The notes beneath the pieces are model-generated. The model saw only the letters and a program-made list of their open reading frames with translations. It made no database searches and was not told the origin of the DNA. Below, one piece after another: positions 43,958-53,149 of a DNA stretch of 64,000 bases. Within the stretch, counting starts at the first letter, position 1, and every line of letters begins with the position of its first letter. The position numbers and the translations under genes are program-made. The DNA is from Blastopirellula marina DSM 3645 (GTDB lineage Bacteria > Planctomycetota > Planctomycetia > Pirellulales > Pirellulaceae): positions 1,066,817 through 1,130,816 of the forward strand of contig NZ_CH672376.1 in the NCBI RefSeq assembly GCF_000153105.1, given 5' to 3'.

Positions 43958-45460
43958 TTATCGCCCCCGCATGCGCCGGGACTGTTGCAGATCGGCATAG
44001 ACCGAGACGCCTAACAGAAAGGTCTGACAAAGCCCAAAGAACAAGATCTGCGTGTGGTTGATCGTGTCAAAGAAAGGGAAATCGCGATAGAGGTCAGAAA
44101 AGGTCCGAATCGCGCCGGTTAGCACCAACAGCGGCACGAGTACGGTCACCAGAATGGTCAGCACCAGCGCCACGACCGTCGCCCATTTGCGGCCGTGCAA
44201 GCGAAGCCAACAGTAAAAGACAACTTGCAGATTGTATCCCAGCGCGATCATGCACATTTGGACGAAGACGCTCCAGCGATCTGCTCCGGGGAATATCGCG
44301 CTCCAGAGCAGAAACATCGAGGAGATCAGCCATATCGCCATCACTAGGTTGACCGGAATCATAAAGAAGCAGATTTGCGCCGGACGTTGCGGCTGGCTCG
44401 CCCATCGAGCGAATGTATCGAGCCAGCTAAATCGGCTGGCCGAGATTCGCTCTCCCGCTACAAACGCCGCTAAATCTTCGGCCAACGCCGCAGCTGATGC
44501 GTAGCGTTCATTCGGATCTTTCGCCAGACAACGGGCCACGATCACGCGCAGATCGCGGGGAACGTCGGTTCGCTGCAGCGTCGAATCGATCGGCTGTTCA
44601 CTGAGCAACTCGGTTATAATATCGGAGTAGGTTTCGCCCATCCGCGGCGGTTTGCCTGAGAGCAGCTCCCACAACATCGCCCCCAGTGCGAATACGTCCG
44701 CTTTTTCGCCAACAGGGCCCCACTGCGGCAGCAGTTGTTCTGGCGCCATGTAGGTTGGCGTCCCCAAAATCCAACTCGACCGCGAATTCGTCAGCGGCGA
44801 ATCGGTGAGCTTCGCTAGGCCGAAGTCGGTTAGCCGCGGAGAGAAATCGTCAAGACTTTCCCCTGCGGCCGTCTCGTCTTTGGCCGCCAACATGATGTTG
44901 CTCGGTTTGATGTCGCGATGGACGACTCCTTGCGAATGGGCGTAGGCGACCGCGCGGACGATGTCGAGCATAAACCGGGCGACGCTTTGGCAGTCGCGCG
45001 ACTTGGAAGGATGCTGTTCGATCCACGCGGCCAGATCGGGGCCTGCACAAAACGCGGACGCGATATACGGAGTGGGGCCGGTGAGTTCGGCGGCGTAGAT
45101 CGGCACGATGCCGGGATGGTCTAGCCGGGCCGCTGTAAGCGCTTCGTCCTCAAAGCGTTGCAGTTTGTCGTAGCAGACCAGTACTTCCGGGCGCGGCACT
45201 TTCAGCGCCACATCACGTTGCAGTCGTGGGTCGGTCGCTTGAAAGACGACGCCAAACGCGCCGTGCCCTACAGTACGTTTCACCAGGTAGGGGCCGATCT
45301 GCGTTTCGCGGCGCTCCGCCGGCGCAGCGGACGCTGTCTCGATCCCCCACAAGTGATCAAGCCGCTGGATCAATTGTTGATCTTCAGGGCTCAGGTCAGC
45401 GAAAGCATCGAGTTGTGCGTCGTCAGGCGAATCGGGCTGATCAAAGGGGACTTCGGCCAC
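43958..45460 (-). CDS. Membrane Ser/Thr protein kinase (PknB-like)
   Basis: A ~500-residue protein from GTG 45460 (frame open to ATG 45535, which would overlap the sigma gene by 95 bp). N-terminal acidic helical region, then a Hanks kinase: VGHGAFGVVFQA, VALKVPRPE, HRDIKPSNIML, DFGLAKL, GTPTYMAPEQ. Four hydrophobic segments fill the C-terminal ~120 residues. Follows and slightly overlaps a sigma factor, the same arrangement as at 12668-14991, which indicates two paralogous sigma-kinase modules in the window. Confidence 0.88.
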   Translation of the reverse strand: MAEVPFDQPDSPDDAQLDAFADLSPEDQQLIQRLDHLWGIETASAAPAERRETQIGPYLVKRTVGHGAFGVVFQATDPRLQRDVALKVPRPEVLVCYDKLQRFEDEALTAARLDHPGIVPIYAAELTGPTPYIASAFCAGPDLAAWIEQHPSKSRDCQSVARFMLDIVRAVAYAHSQGVVHRDIKPSNIMLAAKDETAAGESLDDFSPRLTDFGLAKLTDSPLTNSRSSWILGTPTYMAPEQLLPQWGPVGEKADVFALGAMLWELLSGKPPRMGETYSDIITELLSEQPIDSTLQRTDVPRDLRVIVARCLAKDPNERYASAAALAEDLAAFVAGERISASRFSWLDTFARWASQPQRPAQICFFMIPVNLVMAIWLISSMFLLWSAIFPGADRWSVFVQMCMIALGYNLQVVFYCWLRLHGRKWATVVALVLTILVTVLVPLLVLTGAIRTFSDLYRDFPFFDTINHTQILFFGLCQTFLLGVSVYADLQQSRRMRGR

Positions 45461-46115
45461 CGTTGCACAGCTCCTTTCGCAGTTGAGTGATTGCGTTGGC
45501 CCAGCGGTTGCGTACGGTGCGTTCGGAGATGCCAAGTTCTTGGCCGATCGCTTCGTAGGTCATGCCATGGCGATGTCGCATCTCAATCAGTCGACGCTGA
45601 TCGCTCTGCAGTTGAGAAACTGCCTGAATCAGTTCTAGATCGGTCTCTTCTCGGCGAATCATGCTGCTCGCGGTCGCTTGTTGAGGGTCGACAATTTCGT
45701 CACTGGCTCCGCCGCTCAATCGGCGTTCCAGGCGAATGTCGCGGCGTTGAGCGTCTTGGAAATGGCGGCGGTTATCGGCCAGGTTGTGCTTCACCAATCG
45801 CCGCAGCCAAGCTTTCAGTTCGGACTCGCTATTGCCGGTGAATCGATCGAAGTCGCGTTGCGCTTCTAGCAGCGATCCCTGAACGATATCGGACGCATCG
45901 ACTTTGGCGGAGAGTGCGTCGCCCAGTCCACGCTCGGCTACCAACAGCAGGTAAGATCGCATGTGACTCCAAACGCGATTGATCGCCGTCGCGTCACCCG
46001 ATCGCGCATGATCAAGCAGATGCGCCCAATCGAGATCCTCGTTGGACGAAGGAGAGTAAGTATCCCTCATGTTGTGGCCAATATCCTGGTCATAAGAAGG
46101 TGTCTTAGCGGCCAT
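45441..46115 (-). CDS. Sigma-70 family sigma factor (kinase-linked)
   Basis: A 224-residue protein starting MAAKTPSYDQD (an ATG at 46070 is also possible). Sigma2 region: LLDHARSGDATAINRVW, KVDASDIVQGSLLEAQRDF, LKAWLRRLVKHNLAD; sigma4: HRHGMTYEAIGQELGISERT and VRNRWANAITQLRK. Stop codon lies inside the start region of the kinase gene, so translation is coupled. Similar to the sigma factor at 12668 in organisation but not near-identical in sequence. Confidence 0.85.
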   Translation of the reverse strand: MAAKTPSYDQDIGHNMRDTYSPSSNEDLDWAHLLDHARSGDATAINRVWSHMRSYLLLVAERGLGDALSAKVDASDIVQGSLLEAQRDFDRFTGNSESELKAWLRRLVKHNLADNRRHFQDAQRRDIRLERRLSGGASDEIVDPQQATASSMIRREETDLELIQAVSQLQSDQRRLIEMRHRHGMTYEAIGQELGISERTVRNRWANAITQLRKELCNGGRSPL

Positions 46116-46320
46116 GTCAATGTAATTGCCATGGCTTGGTGCAACAACGCTTTTGGCCCCAATTTTTGCCCGCAGTCGAGAAAATCGCGGAGTAAATCCG
46201 AGATTTTCACCCAGGAAATTGGCTAGATGCGATGACGAGAACGGGGATCGCAAGCCTGGTTGGATCGATTTACTTGCTGCCGCCCCAGGGCCTGATCTTC
46301 CGCTTCGAGAGACAAGAGCT

Positions 46321-47490
46321 CTATGGGAAGCGCGTGTTTCGCGACGCGGTTACGCCGGTATTTCCCAAGGTGGCTCCACCGGCCGCGCCGGGGTTGGGAT
46401 CGGCGGTTGGCGGTAAGGCCATGCTGGGTAAGGTCGGCGTCTCCGACAGCTCCGGCGTGTCGCGCGGCGGTGCGGCGGGGCTGTTGTCGGCGCTGGCCGG
46501 CGTTTCGGTTTCGCTGGGCGCCGGCAATGCAGGGGCCGTCGCTTCGGCCGCCGCTGCGGCTGCAGCGGCGACTTTCGCTTCTTCGGCGGCCAACTTCTCG
46601 GCTTCGGCCGCTTTCGCGCGTTCCCATTGTTTGTCGAGCATGCGGCGGAGAATCGATTGTTCGACGCGTCCTTTTCGCCGAGCCGGCGCGACGACGCGCA
46701 CGACTAACTCAAGCTCGCTCGATTTGGGCATGCGAAACGTGATCCGCGGATCAACCGACAGCACGGTCAGCCCTTGTTGTTTGGCCAGCAAGTCAAAGTG
46801 CTGCCGCGCCTTGGCGAGCCAAGGTTCGCATTCGATCTTGGCCGCTTCCAGCAGGTCTTGCTCGGTCTGTCGCCAGTCATCTTTTAGGCTGCACGGGATC
46901 TTGAAACAGTGGAGCACATATTCCTGCGTGAAGGTCTCGTTGATGACCACCTTGTTGAGGAACATGTTGTTGGGCACCACGATCGCGCGGCCGGTCAACT
47001 GTTGCGTCATTTGATCAGGACCAATTTCCATGATCGTCGTCGTCAAAATGTTATGGTCGATGACGTCGCCGCGGATATGCTGAAACTCGATCCGGTCGCC
47101 CAGCTTGAACGGGCGCCCGACTGCTTTCATGATCGAGCCCGAGACGCATTGAATCAGTTCTTTGGTTGCGATCACCACGGCGACGGCGAAGGCCAAGATC
47201 GAAATGGTGACGTGTTGGATCTGCGACGCCCAGACGATGGTCATGCCGAGCAGAAACAGGAAAAGGAGTCCATTGCGGATTTGGACCAGCCAGCGGCGAC
47301 GAACGTCGCTAGGTAATTTATCGCTCCGACGGACAGCGCGCACCAAGACGCTGCGCAGGATCAACAGCAGCAAGACGATCACGAGAGTCGCGATGCCGTT
47401 ATTAATCAGCACAGTGCTCGAAAAGTACTCGCCGAACTGTTCCGCTTGTTGGGCCCAGTCGATTTTTTTCGCAGAAGAGTAAAGGTCCAT
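46321..47490 (-). CDS. MscS-family mechanosensitive channel with Ala/Pro-rich tail
   Basis: A 389-residue protein. Three N-terminal transmembrane helices (LINNGIATLVIVLLLLIL, LLFLFLLGMTIVW, ISILAFAVAVVIATKEL), the pore/beta domain with GRPFKLGDRIEFQHIRGDV and AIVVPNNMFLNKVV, then a cytoplasmic alpha/beta part. The last ~110 residues form a Lys/Glu then Ala/Pro-rich tail unusual for MscS. Channels of this type release solutes on osmotic downshock. Single gene. Confidence 0.85.
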   Translation of the reverse strand: MDLYSSAKKIDWAQQAEQFGEYFSSTVLINNGIATLVIVLLLLILRSVLVRAVRRSDKLPSDVRRRWLVQIRNGLLFLFLLGMTIVWASQIQHVTISILAFAVAVVIATKELIQCVSGSIMKAVGRPFKLGDRIEFQHIRGDVIDHNILTTTIMEIGPDQMTQQLTGRAIVVPNNMFLNKVVINETFTQEYVLHCFKIPCSLKDDWRQTEQDLLEAAKIECEPWLAKARQHFDLLAKQQGLTVLSVDPRITFRMPKSSELELVVRVVAPARRKGRVEQSILRRMLDKQWERAKAAEAEKLAAEEAKVAAAAAAAAEATAPALPAPSETETPASADNSPAAPPRDTPELSETPTLPSMALPPTADPNPGAAGGATLGNTGVTASRNTRFP

Positions 47491-47612
47491 TTACGATCTC
47501 AATCACCAAGTTGGGCGCCGACGCCCTAATGGGGATATTGTAGCTTTTTCGCAAGATAGGTCAGGAGGAATTCAGCTGGCCAAGGGTAACCCGTAGCTCT
47601 ATTAAAACTGGT

Positions 47613-48074
47613 TTAATCGGCAGACGGTCCATTTTTGATCGGAGATTTGCCCGGAAATTCACATAAGGGGATACTTTCGGACGGCTCGGCGATCACTTCG
47701 GCCAGCGTCGTGCCGCCAAAAGCTTCTTCGACGCCTTTCAATGCGTTGTCCAAACGACGGTGCAAAGGGCATAGTTTGACGCCGTGCGTCGAAAGTCCCA
47801 GTGGGCAGGTTCGGATTCGTTGAATCGGATCGACCGCATTGACCACTTCGAGGATCGTAAGCTCATCGGGGCGTTTGATGAGCGACATTCCCCCGCCGAT
47901 TCCACGCTGCGAACGAACGACGCCGGCTTTTGCTAGCCCTTGCAGCACTTTCGAAAGATAGGCGAGGGGAACCTTGGTCCCGGTCGCAATTTCTTCGGTC
48001 GTGCAAGAGTTCGGAGCGATGAACGCCAAGTGACAAACGGCGCGCAGCGCGTATTCGACAGTTTGAGAAAACAT
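47613..48074 (-). CDS. Rrf2-family transcriptional regulator (NsrR/IscR-like)
   Basis: A 153-residue regulator. Winged helix from the start (MFSQTVEYALRAVCHLA, YLSKVLQGLAKAGVVRSQRG, IGGGMSLIKRP). In the cluster region it has Cys90 and Cys102 (CPLG, KLCPLHRRLD), matching the first and third Cys of NsrR/IscR; position 96 is Thr with His97 beside it. It may bind an iron-sulfur cluster with altered ligands and sense NO, O2 or iron. Divergent from a protoglobin gene over a perfect palindrome, so probably controls both. Confidence 0.88.
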   Translation of the reverse strand: MFSQTVEYALRAVCHLAFIAPNSCTTEEIATGTKVPLAYLSKVLQGLAKAGVVRSQRGIGGGMSLIKRPDELTILEVVNAVDPIQRIRTCPLGLSTHGVKLCPLHRRLDNALKGVEEAFGGTTLAEVIAEPSESIPLCEFPGKSPIKNGPSAD

Positions 48075-48095
48075 AGGGAGTCCGGTCTCTAACGA

Positions 48096-48123
48096 CTTAA
48101 TTGGATGTTGACATCCAATTAAG
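48096..48123. promoter_or_regulatory. 28-bp perfect palindromic operator of the Rrf2 regulator
   Basis: CTTAATTGGATGT (48096-48108) and ACATCCAATTAAG (48111-48123) are exact reverse complements around a 2-bp centre. It lies in the divergent region, 22 bp from the Rrf2 start, and includes the -35 hexamer of the protoglobin promoter, so binding would block transcription of the globin and probably autoregulate. Confidence 0.8.
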
Positions 48124-48136
48124 CGAAGCCTAGATT
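48108..48136 (+). promoter_or_regulatory. Protoglobin promoter overlapping the operator
   Basis: TTGACA (48108-48113), a perfect -35 in the centre of the palindrome, and TAGATT (48131-48136, four of six -10 bases) with 17-bp spacing, directed to the gene at 48227. Confidence 0.65.
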
Positions 48137-48226
48137 GAAAAGTAAATCGGACACTCTCGTCCAGGTAGCCGATGGATCCTAATTCTAGCCAAACTTGCCC
48201 AACCGGACAGGTCGAAGGTGGTCGCT

Positions 48227-48802
48227 ATGCAACACATTGATGAATCGCGTCTCGAAGCCGATGTCGCCTATCGCTTTCAATACTTGCAAGAGTTCACCGG
48301 TTTTGGACCGGACGATATCGCCGCGATCCATGCGGCGGCGCCGGCGCTGGCTCCGATCGTGCCGGCGCTGGTCGACGCCGTTTACGAGAAGCTGCATCAA
48401 TACGACGCGACCTGGCGACACTTTATGCCGCGACAGCACGGGTACGACGGGCCGATGCCCGACAATCTGGAAGATTTGGGGATGGATCACGAGCAGATCA
48501 CGTTTCGCAAGCTCCATTTGAGCCGCTATCTCGAGGCGCTCGTCACGCGCACCTACGACGCCAAGATGCTGCTGTATTTGGATATGGTCGGTAAAATCCA
48601 CACGCCGGACGCCGGCAACAAGGGAATTGTCGTTCCCTTGGTGCAGATGAATGCGTTGATGACATTTGTCACCGATGCGTTAATCGCGACCATTTGCGGC
48701 TTGGGCTTGCCGCGCGAGACCGAACTTGCGACGCTCCGGGCCTTCAACAAGCTACTTTGGATCCAGATGGATTTGATCTCACGACATTACGTCCCGTCGT
48801 AA
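48227..48802 (+). CDS. Protoglobin-domain heme protein
   Basis: A 191-residue single-domain protein. The N-terminal half (FQYLQEFTGFGPDDIAAIHA, VDAVYEKLHQYDATWRHF) matches the globin-coupled sensor/protoglobin fold, and GKIHTPDAGNKG carries a His at the place of the proximal heme ligand. There is no output domain. Protoglobins bind O2, CO or NO. ATG 48227 is preferred to GTG 48218, with AAGGTG upstream. Regulated by the divergent Rrf2 protein, which suggests nitrosative or redox stress response. Confidence 0.8.
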   Translation: MQHIDESRLEADVAYRFQYLQEFTGFGPDDIAAIHAAAPALAPIVPALVDAVYEKLHQYDATWRHFMPRQHGYDGPMPDNLEDLGMDHEQITFRKLHLSRYLEALVTRTYDAKMLLYLDMVGKIHTPDAGNKGIVVPLVQMNALMTFVTDALIATICGLGLPRETELATLRAFNKLLWIQMDLISRHYVPS

Positions 48803-48820
48803 TTGCTGCACTCCCATGCA

Positions 48821-48853
48821 AAGAGATCGGCGGCTATTTGCCGCCGATCTCTT
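48821..48853 (+). terminator. Hairpin after the protoglobin gene
   Basis: A perfect 14-bp stem (48821-48834 with 48840-48853, core GATCGGCGGC) with a 5-nt loop, 19 bp after the stop. The T-run after it is weak. Confidence 0.75.
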
Positions 48854-48985
48854 CTATTTCTGTCGCCGCCCACTTTTGGCGGTTTGCTGGGGCCGAGAAT
48901 CGGATTATTCTTAACAGAATCCTCCACGGCGCTGAGTCTGGTTTCACCAGCGTCCGATTCCCTTCCGCTAACCACCTGCCGACTT

Positions 48986-51900
48986 ATGCTGCGAATCGCC
49001 CTCTTTGGTTTGTTGATTTTGTTTCCCGCCACGGTGCGGGTCGCGGTCGCCCAGTCCGAGAAACAGCCAGCGACGTTGCCGCTGGTCATCTCCGCGGACT
49101 TTGAGAACGGCGCCGCCGCGTGGAGCCCGACCGATCCGGCGAGCTGGTCGGTGGTGAAGTTAGAAGACGGTAGCCATGCGTTCAAGCTAAGCGGCGTCGG
49201 CAAATACAAGCCGCCGCACCGCAGCCCGTTTTCGTTAGCGATCTTGAAAGACAAGCTGCTGGGCGATTTCGTTCTGACCGCCAAAGCGAAAACGCTGCAG
49301 ACGTCGCGGGGGCACCGCGACATGGTGATCGCATGGGGGATGCAAGACCCGGCGAACTTCTACTATGTCCACTTGGGCGAGAAGACCGACGATCACTCGA
49401 ATCAGATCTTTGTGGTCGACGACGCTCCCCGCATTAAAATCAGTGACCAAACCAATGCCGGCACGCCGTGGAAGGACGACACCTGGCACCAAGTGAAAGT
49501 GGTCCGCAAGATCGACAGCGGCCTGATCGAAGTTTACTTCGACGACATGAAAAAGCCGCAGATGGTCGCCCATGACAAACGCTTCGTGTGGGGAGAGATC
49601 GCGATCGGTTCATTTGACGACATGGGATTGTGGGACGACGTTAAAATTAACGGAGTCGCCATCAAGCCATCTTCGCTGTCCCATAACGACTCGTCGGCGG
49701 CGCAGCCTCCGGTGGAATCGAAAACTAAGAGCGCGAAGGAAGCCGATAAAGCTCCCGCCAAAGCCAACGACAAGTCGACCAAGAAAATGTCGCACGCCGA
49801 TCCCAGTACGTTGGAGTTCTTTCGTTGGAGCGGCGATGTCAACGTGCCCGACCCGGTGGCGATCAGCCTGGACAATCAAGGCCGTGCGTATGTCACGCAG
49901 ACGAAGCGGCGAAAGTCGCAGGATCTCGACATTCGAGCCAACAAAGATTGGATACCGGACGATGTTGGTTTTGAGTGGCCTGCCGACAAGCAGGCCTTTT
50001 TTCATGCGCAAATGCCAAGCGGCGGACCCGATCCGAAGAAGAAGCGCGTCGACGACCTGAACCGGGATGGCGTCAAAGATTGGCATGATCTGACCATGTT
50101 GTCCGAACAGATTCACCGGCTCGAAGATGTCGACGGCGATGGAACTGCCGACAAGATCGAAACCTACGCCGATGGATTTCAAACCGAAATCACCGGAATC
50201 GCCGCCGGCGTGTTATGGCATGACGGCGATGTCTTCGCCACCATCGCGCCGGATGTCTGGCGATTGCGCGACACCAATGGAGACGGCCAAGCGGACCATC
50301 GCGAAATCATGGCGACCGGCTTCGGTTTTCACATCGCCTACGCCGGGCATGACATGCATGGTTTGACGGTGGGGCCAGACGGAAAAATCTATTGGTCGGT
50401 GGGAGATAAGGGGATCCACGTCGTCTCGCAGGAAGGACGCGAATTTCGCTATCCGAACCAAGGGGGCGTCATGCGGTGCAATCCTGACGGCAGCGACTTC
50501 GAAGTCTTCGCGCACGGTTTGCGAAACGTGCAAGAGTTGGCGTTTGATACATATGGCAATTTGTTCGGCGTCGACAATGACTCGGATCAAAAGGGAGAGA
50601 AGGAGCGGTTCGTATACATCGCGAAAGGAATCGACGCCGGTTGGCGCTGCAACTATCAATATCGCGGCGACGGCTATAACCCTTGGATGGCCGAAGAGTT
50701 GTGGCAGACGCGGCGTGCAGCGCAACCAGCCTATCTAACGCCGCCGTTGGCCTACTCGCTAGATGGACCAGCCGGCTTTACGTTTAACCCCGGCACGGCG
50801 CTCAGTCCTGAGTACAAAGACTATTTCTTTTTGACAGGCGCGCCCGGCGGCGTGCAGGTCGCGTTTCAAGCCGAGACGGACGGCGCTTCGTTCACGATGA
50901 CCAACCAGCACAAGATCGGCAACGGCGTTCCGCTGGTCGGCATTAATTTTGGGCCGGACGGCGGCTTGTACGGAGTCGACTGGGGCGGGGGCTATCCGCT
51001 GAACGAAAAAGGCGCCGTTTGGAAGATCGACGTTCCGGCCGCCGCCAAGTCGCCAGCTCGTACCGAGGTCCGCGAACTGTTGGCCGCCGGTTTCGCCCAG
51101 CGTGATACGGCCGAACTGACCAAGTTGCTGGCGCACGTCGATCAGCGCATTCGGTTGGAATCGCAGTTTCAATTGGTCAAGCAGGGCGACCTCGCCGCGC
51201 TGCAAGCGGTCGCGAAGACCAACAAGTCCCAACTTGCTCGCATCCATGCGATCTGGGGCCTGGGGCAGCTCGGGCGACAGGGAAACTCAGCCGCTGTCAA
51301 AACGCTGGGCGAATTAGTCGCCGACGGCGATGCCGAGATTCGCGCCCAGACGCTGCGGACCATTTCGGATCTGCCCCGCTATCCCCAGTCGTCGCTGACC
51401 AAAGGGCTGGAGGATGAGAGCCCGCGGGTTCGCTTCTTCGCCGCTCAGGCGCTCGCGGCTCATCCCGCGTGCGGCAACTTAGCGGGGATCGCGTCGCTGC
51501 TGGCGAAGAACAACGGGGCAGACCTCTACCTGCGACATGCCGGCGCGATGGCCTTGGCCGCGCGAGGTGACGTCGCAACATTGGCCCAGCATCCGCAGGC
51601 GGAAGTTCGCTTGGCGGCGGTCGTGGCGCTGCGGCAACAAGCCAATCCAGATGTCGCCCAGTTTTTGCAAGACGCCGATCCGCGCATCGTTCGCGAAGCG
51701 GTCACGGCGATTCATGATGACTTTTCAATTCCCGCCGCAATGCCGGCGATGGCGGAACTGCTGACGCATGACCTGGATGCCAGCGATGCGGTGATGATCC
51801 GCGTGATTAACGCCAACTATCGATTGGGAGACGCAGTCAGCGCCGGGCGGCTGATCGCCTTTGCCGAAAACGTCGAGTCGCCGCTGGCGATGCGTCTGGA

Positions 51901-53008
51901 AGCGATCGACGCGTTGGCTCATTGGCGCGGCGAACCCCGCTTGGATCGCGTGGATGGTCGCAATCGAGAGAAATATCGAATCTCCTCAGACCGGACATTG
52001 CCGACCGACCGACTCGCTTCGTTGATTGCCGCTCTGCTGGAAGATCCGAGTCAAAAGATTCGCGCCGCCACCCTAGCGATGGCCGACAAGCTGAATCTTA
52101 CGCTCTCGCCAGAAGGGTTGCAGCTGATTGCCTTGGATCAACAGTTGGACACCGAACTGCGTGTGGAAGCGATGAGGTCGTTGACGACCGCCAAGTCTGA
52201 TCTCATCCTCGAAACGTTGCCGAAGTTATGGCGAGCAAAATCGGCGGAGCTCCGTTTGGCGACGCTGCGACAGATGGAGATGCCGAAATTTCATGACGCC
52301 GCGGTGGTTCGGATCGGTCAGTTGCTTTCTCGCGACGACGCGTCACTTGGCGAACGCCAAGTCGCGATTGATCTGCTGGGTAGAATCCCAGGAGCAGAAG
52401 CCGACGCGCTGCTGGTCGCTGAGTTAGAAAAGCATCTTGCGCAGCAGATGCCCGAGGTGCAGTTAGAACTAGAGATCGCGGCCGCGGCCAAAGCGTCGAC
52501 CTCGCCGCAGATTGCCAAGCTGGCCGCTCGCCTGCAATCGGACGCCGCTGACACCGCGGTAATCGCCCCCTATCGGTCGAGCCTTTTCGGCGGCGACGCC
52601 AAGCTGGGAGAGAAGATCTTTATGACCCACTTAGATGCCGCCTGCATTCGCTGTCATCGGATCGGCAAAGAAGGGAGCGATGTGGGGCCGGCGTTGGATG
52701 GAGTCGCCAAACGGCGAGACGCCGAGTATCTGCTGCGATCGATCGTAGCGCCCAGCGCCGAGATCGAGCCAAAATATCGCGCGACGACGGTGTTGCTGGT
52801 CAGCGGCAAGACGGTGCAGGGGATCGTCACCTCCGAAGATGACGACGAGCTGGTCTTGCGCGACGCCCAAGGAAAAGAAGTCGTGATTCCGCAAGACGAC
52901 GTCGACGACTTGGCCGAGCAGCGAATCTCGCTGATGCCGGAGATGACCAAGGTCCTGTCGCGCCGCCAGCTACGCGACGTCGCCGCCTATTTACAGTCGC
53001 TCAAATAA
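48986..53008 (+). CDS. PVC-type cytochrome: DUF1080-like, beta-propeller, HEAT, c-type heme
   Basis: A 1340-residue exported protein. Order: signal peptide (LFGLLILFPATVRVAVAQ), lectin-like DUF1080-type domain (~30-230), Lys/Ala linker, a propeller dehydrogenase-like domain (~270-690, with NGDGQADHREIM and YWSVGDKGIH), HEAT repeats (~700-1190), and a C-terminal cytochrome c with CIRCHRIG and a KTVQGIVTSEDDDELVLRD strand module. The propeller resembles PQQ/glucose dehydrogenase-type 'membrane-bound dehydrogenase' domains of PVC bacteria. Probably periplasmic sugar oxidation with electron transfer to the attached heme; inferred. The frame is open back to 48803, but ATG 48986 gives the signal peptide. 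Confidence 0.88.
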   Translation: MLRIALFGLLILFPATVRVAVAQSEKQPATLPLVISADFENGAAAWSPTDPASWSVVKLEDGSHAFKLSGVGKYKPPHRSPFSLAILKDKLLGDFVLTAKAKTLQTSRGHRDMVIAWGMQDPANFYYVHLGEKTDDHSNQIFVVDDAPRIKISDQTNAGTPWKDDTWHQVKVVRKIDSGLIEVYFDDMKKPQMVAHDKRFVWGEIAIGSFDDMGLWDDVKINGVAIKPSSLSHNDSSAAQPPVESKTKSAKEADKAPAKANDKSTKKMSHADPSTLEFFRWSGDVNVPDPVAISLDNQGRAYVTQTKRRKSQDLDIRANKDWIPDDVGFEWPADKQAFFHAQMPSGGPDPKKKRVDDLNRDGVKDWHDLTMLSEQIHRLEDVDGDGTADKIETYADGFQTEITGIAAGVLWHDGDVFATIAPDVWRLRDTNGDGQADHREIMATGFGFHIAYAGHDMHGLTVGPDGKIYWSVGDKGIHVVSQEGREFRYPNQGGVMRCNPDGSDFEVFAHGLRNVQELAFDTYGNLFGVDNDSDQKGEKERFVYIAKGIDAGWRCNYQYRGDGYNPWMAEELWQTRRAAQPAYLTPPLAYSLDGPAGFTFNPGTALSPEYKDYFFLTGAPGGVQVAFQAETDGASFTMTNQHKIGNGVPLVGINFGPDGGLYGVDWGGGYPLNEKGAVWKIDVPAAAKSPARTEVRELLAAGFAQRDTAELTKLLAHVDQRIRLESQFQLVKQGDLAALQAVAKTNKSQLARIHAIWGLGQLGRQGNSAAVKTLGELVADGDAEIRAQTLRTISDLPRYPQSSLTKGLEDESPRVRFFAAQALAAHPACGNLAGIASLLAKNNGADLYLRHAGAMALAARGDVATLAQHPQAEVRLAAVVALRQQANPDVAQFLQDADPRIVREAVTAIHDDFSIPAAMPAMAELLTHDLDASDAVMIRVINANYRLGDAVSAGRLIAFAENVESPLAMRLEAIDALAHWRGEPRLDRVDGRNREKYRISSDRTLPTDRLASLIAALLEDPSQKIRAATLAMADKLNLTLSPEGLQLIALDQQLDTELRVEAMRSLTTAKSDLILETLPKLWRAKSAELRLATLRQMEMPKFHDAAVVRIGQLLSRDDASLGERQVAIDLLGRIPGAEADALLVAELEKHLAQQMPEVQLELEIAAAAKASTSPQIAKLAARLQSDAADTAVIAPYRSSLFGGDAKLGEKIFMTHLDAACIRCHRIGKEGSDVGPALDGVAKRRDAEYLLRSIVAPSAEIEPKYRATTVLLVSGKTVQGIVTSEDDDELVLRDAQGKEVVIPQDDVDDLAEQRISLMPEMTKVLSRRQLRDVAAYLQSLK

Positions 53009-53031
53009 GCCAATGCAGTACTTTTTCGAGA

Positions 53032-53119
53032 AAAATCGGCCGCCTAGTGCGATCCCCGGCGGCCTCGACTGCGTCTGAAGGCTGTCTGCCGTGATCATCT
53101 ATGGCCGCCGGCCGATTTT
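53032..53119. repeat. Nested inverted repeats before the tRNA gene
   Basis: AAAATCGGCCG (53032-53042) and CGGCCGATTTT (53109-53119) are perfect 11-bp complements. A competing GGCCGCC/GGCGGCC pair (53038-53044 with 53058-53064) overlaps the first arm. It may form a large hairpin acting as 3' end of the cytochrome transcript. Confidence 0.5.
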
Positions 53120-53149
53120 GCTAGAATTGAGCCGTTGTTCGCTTCTTTT

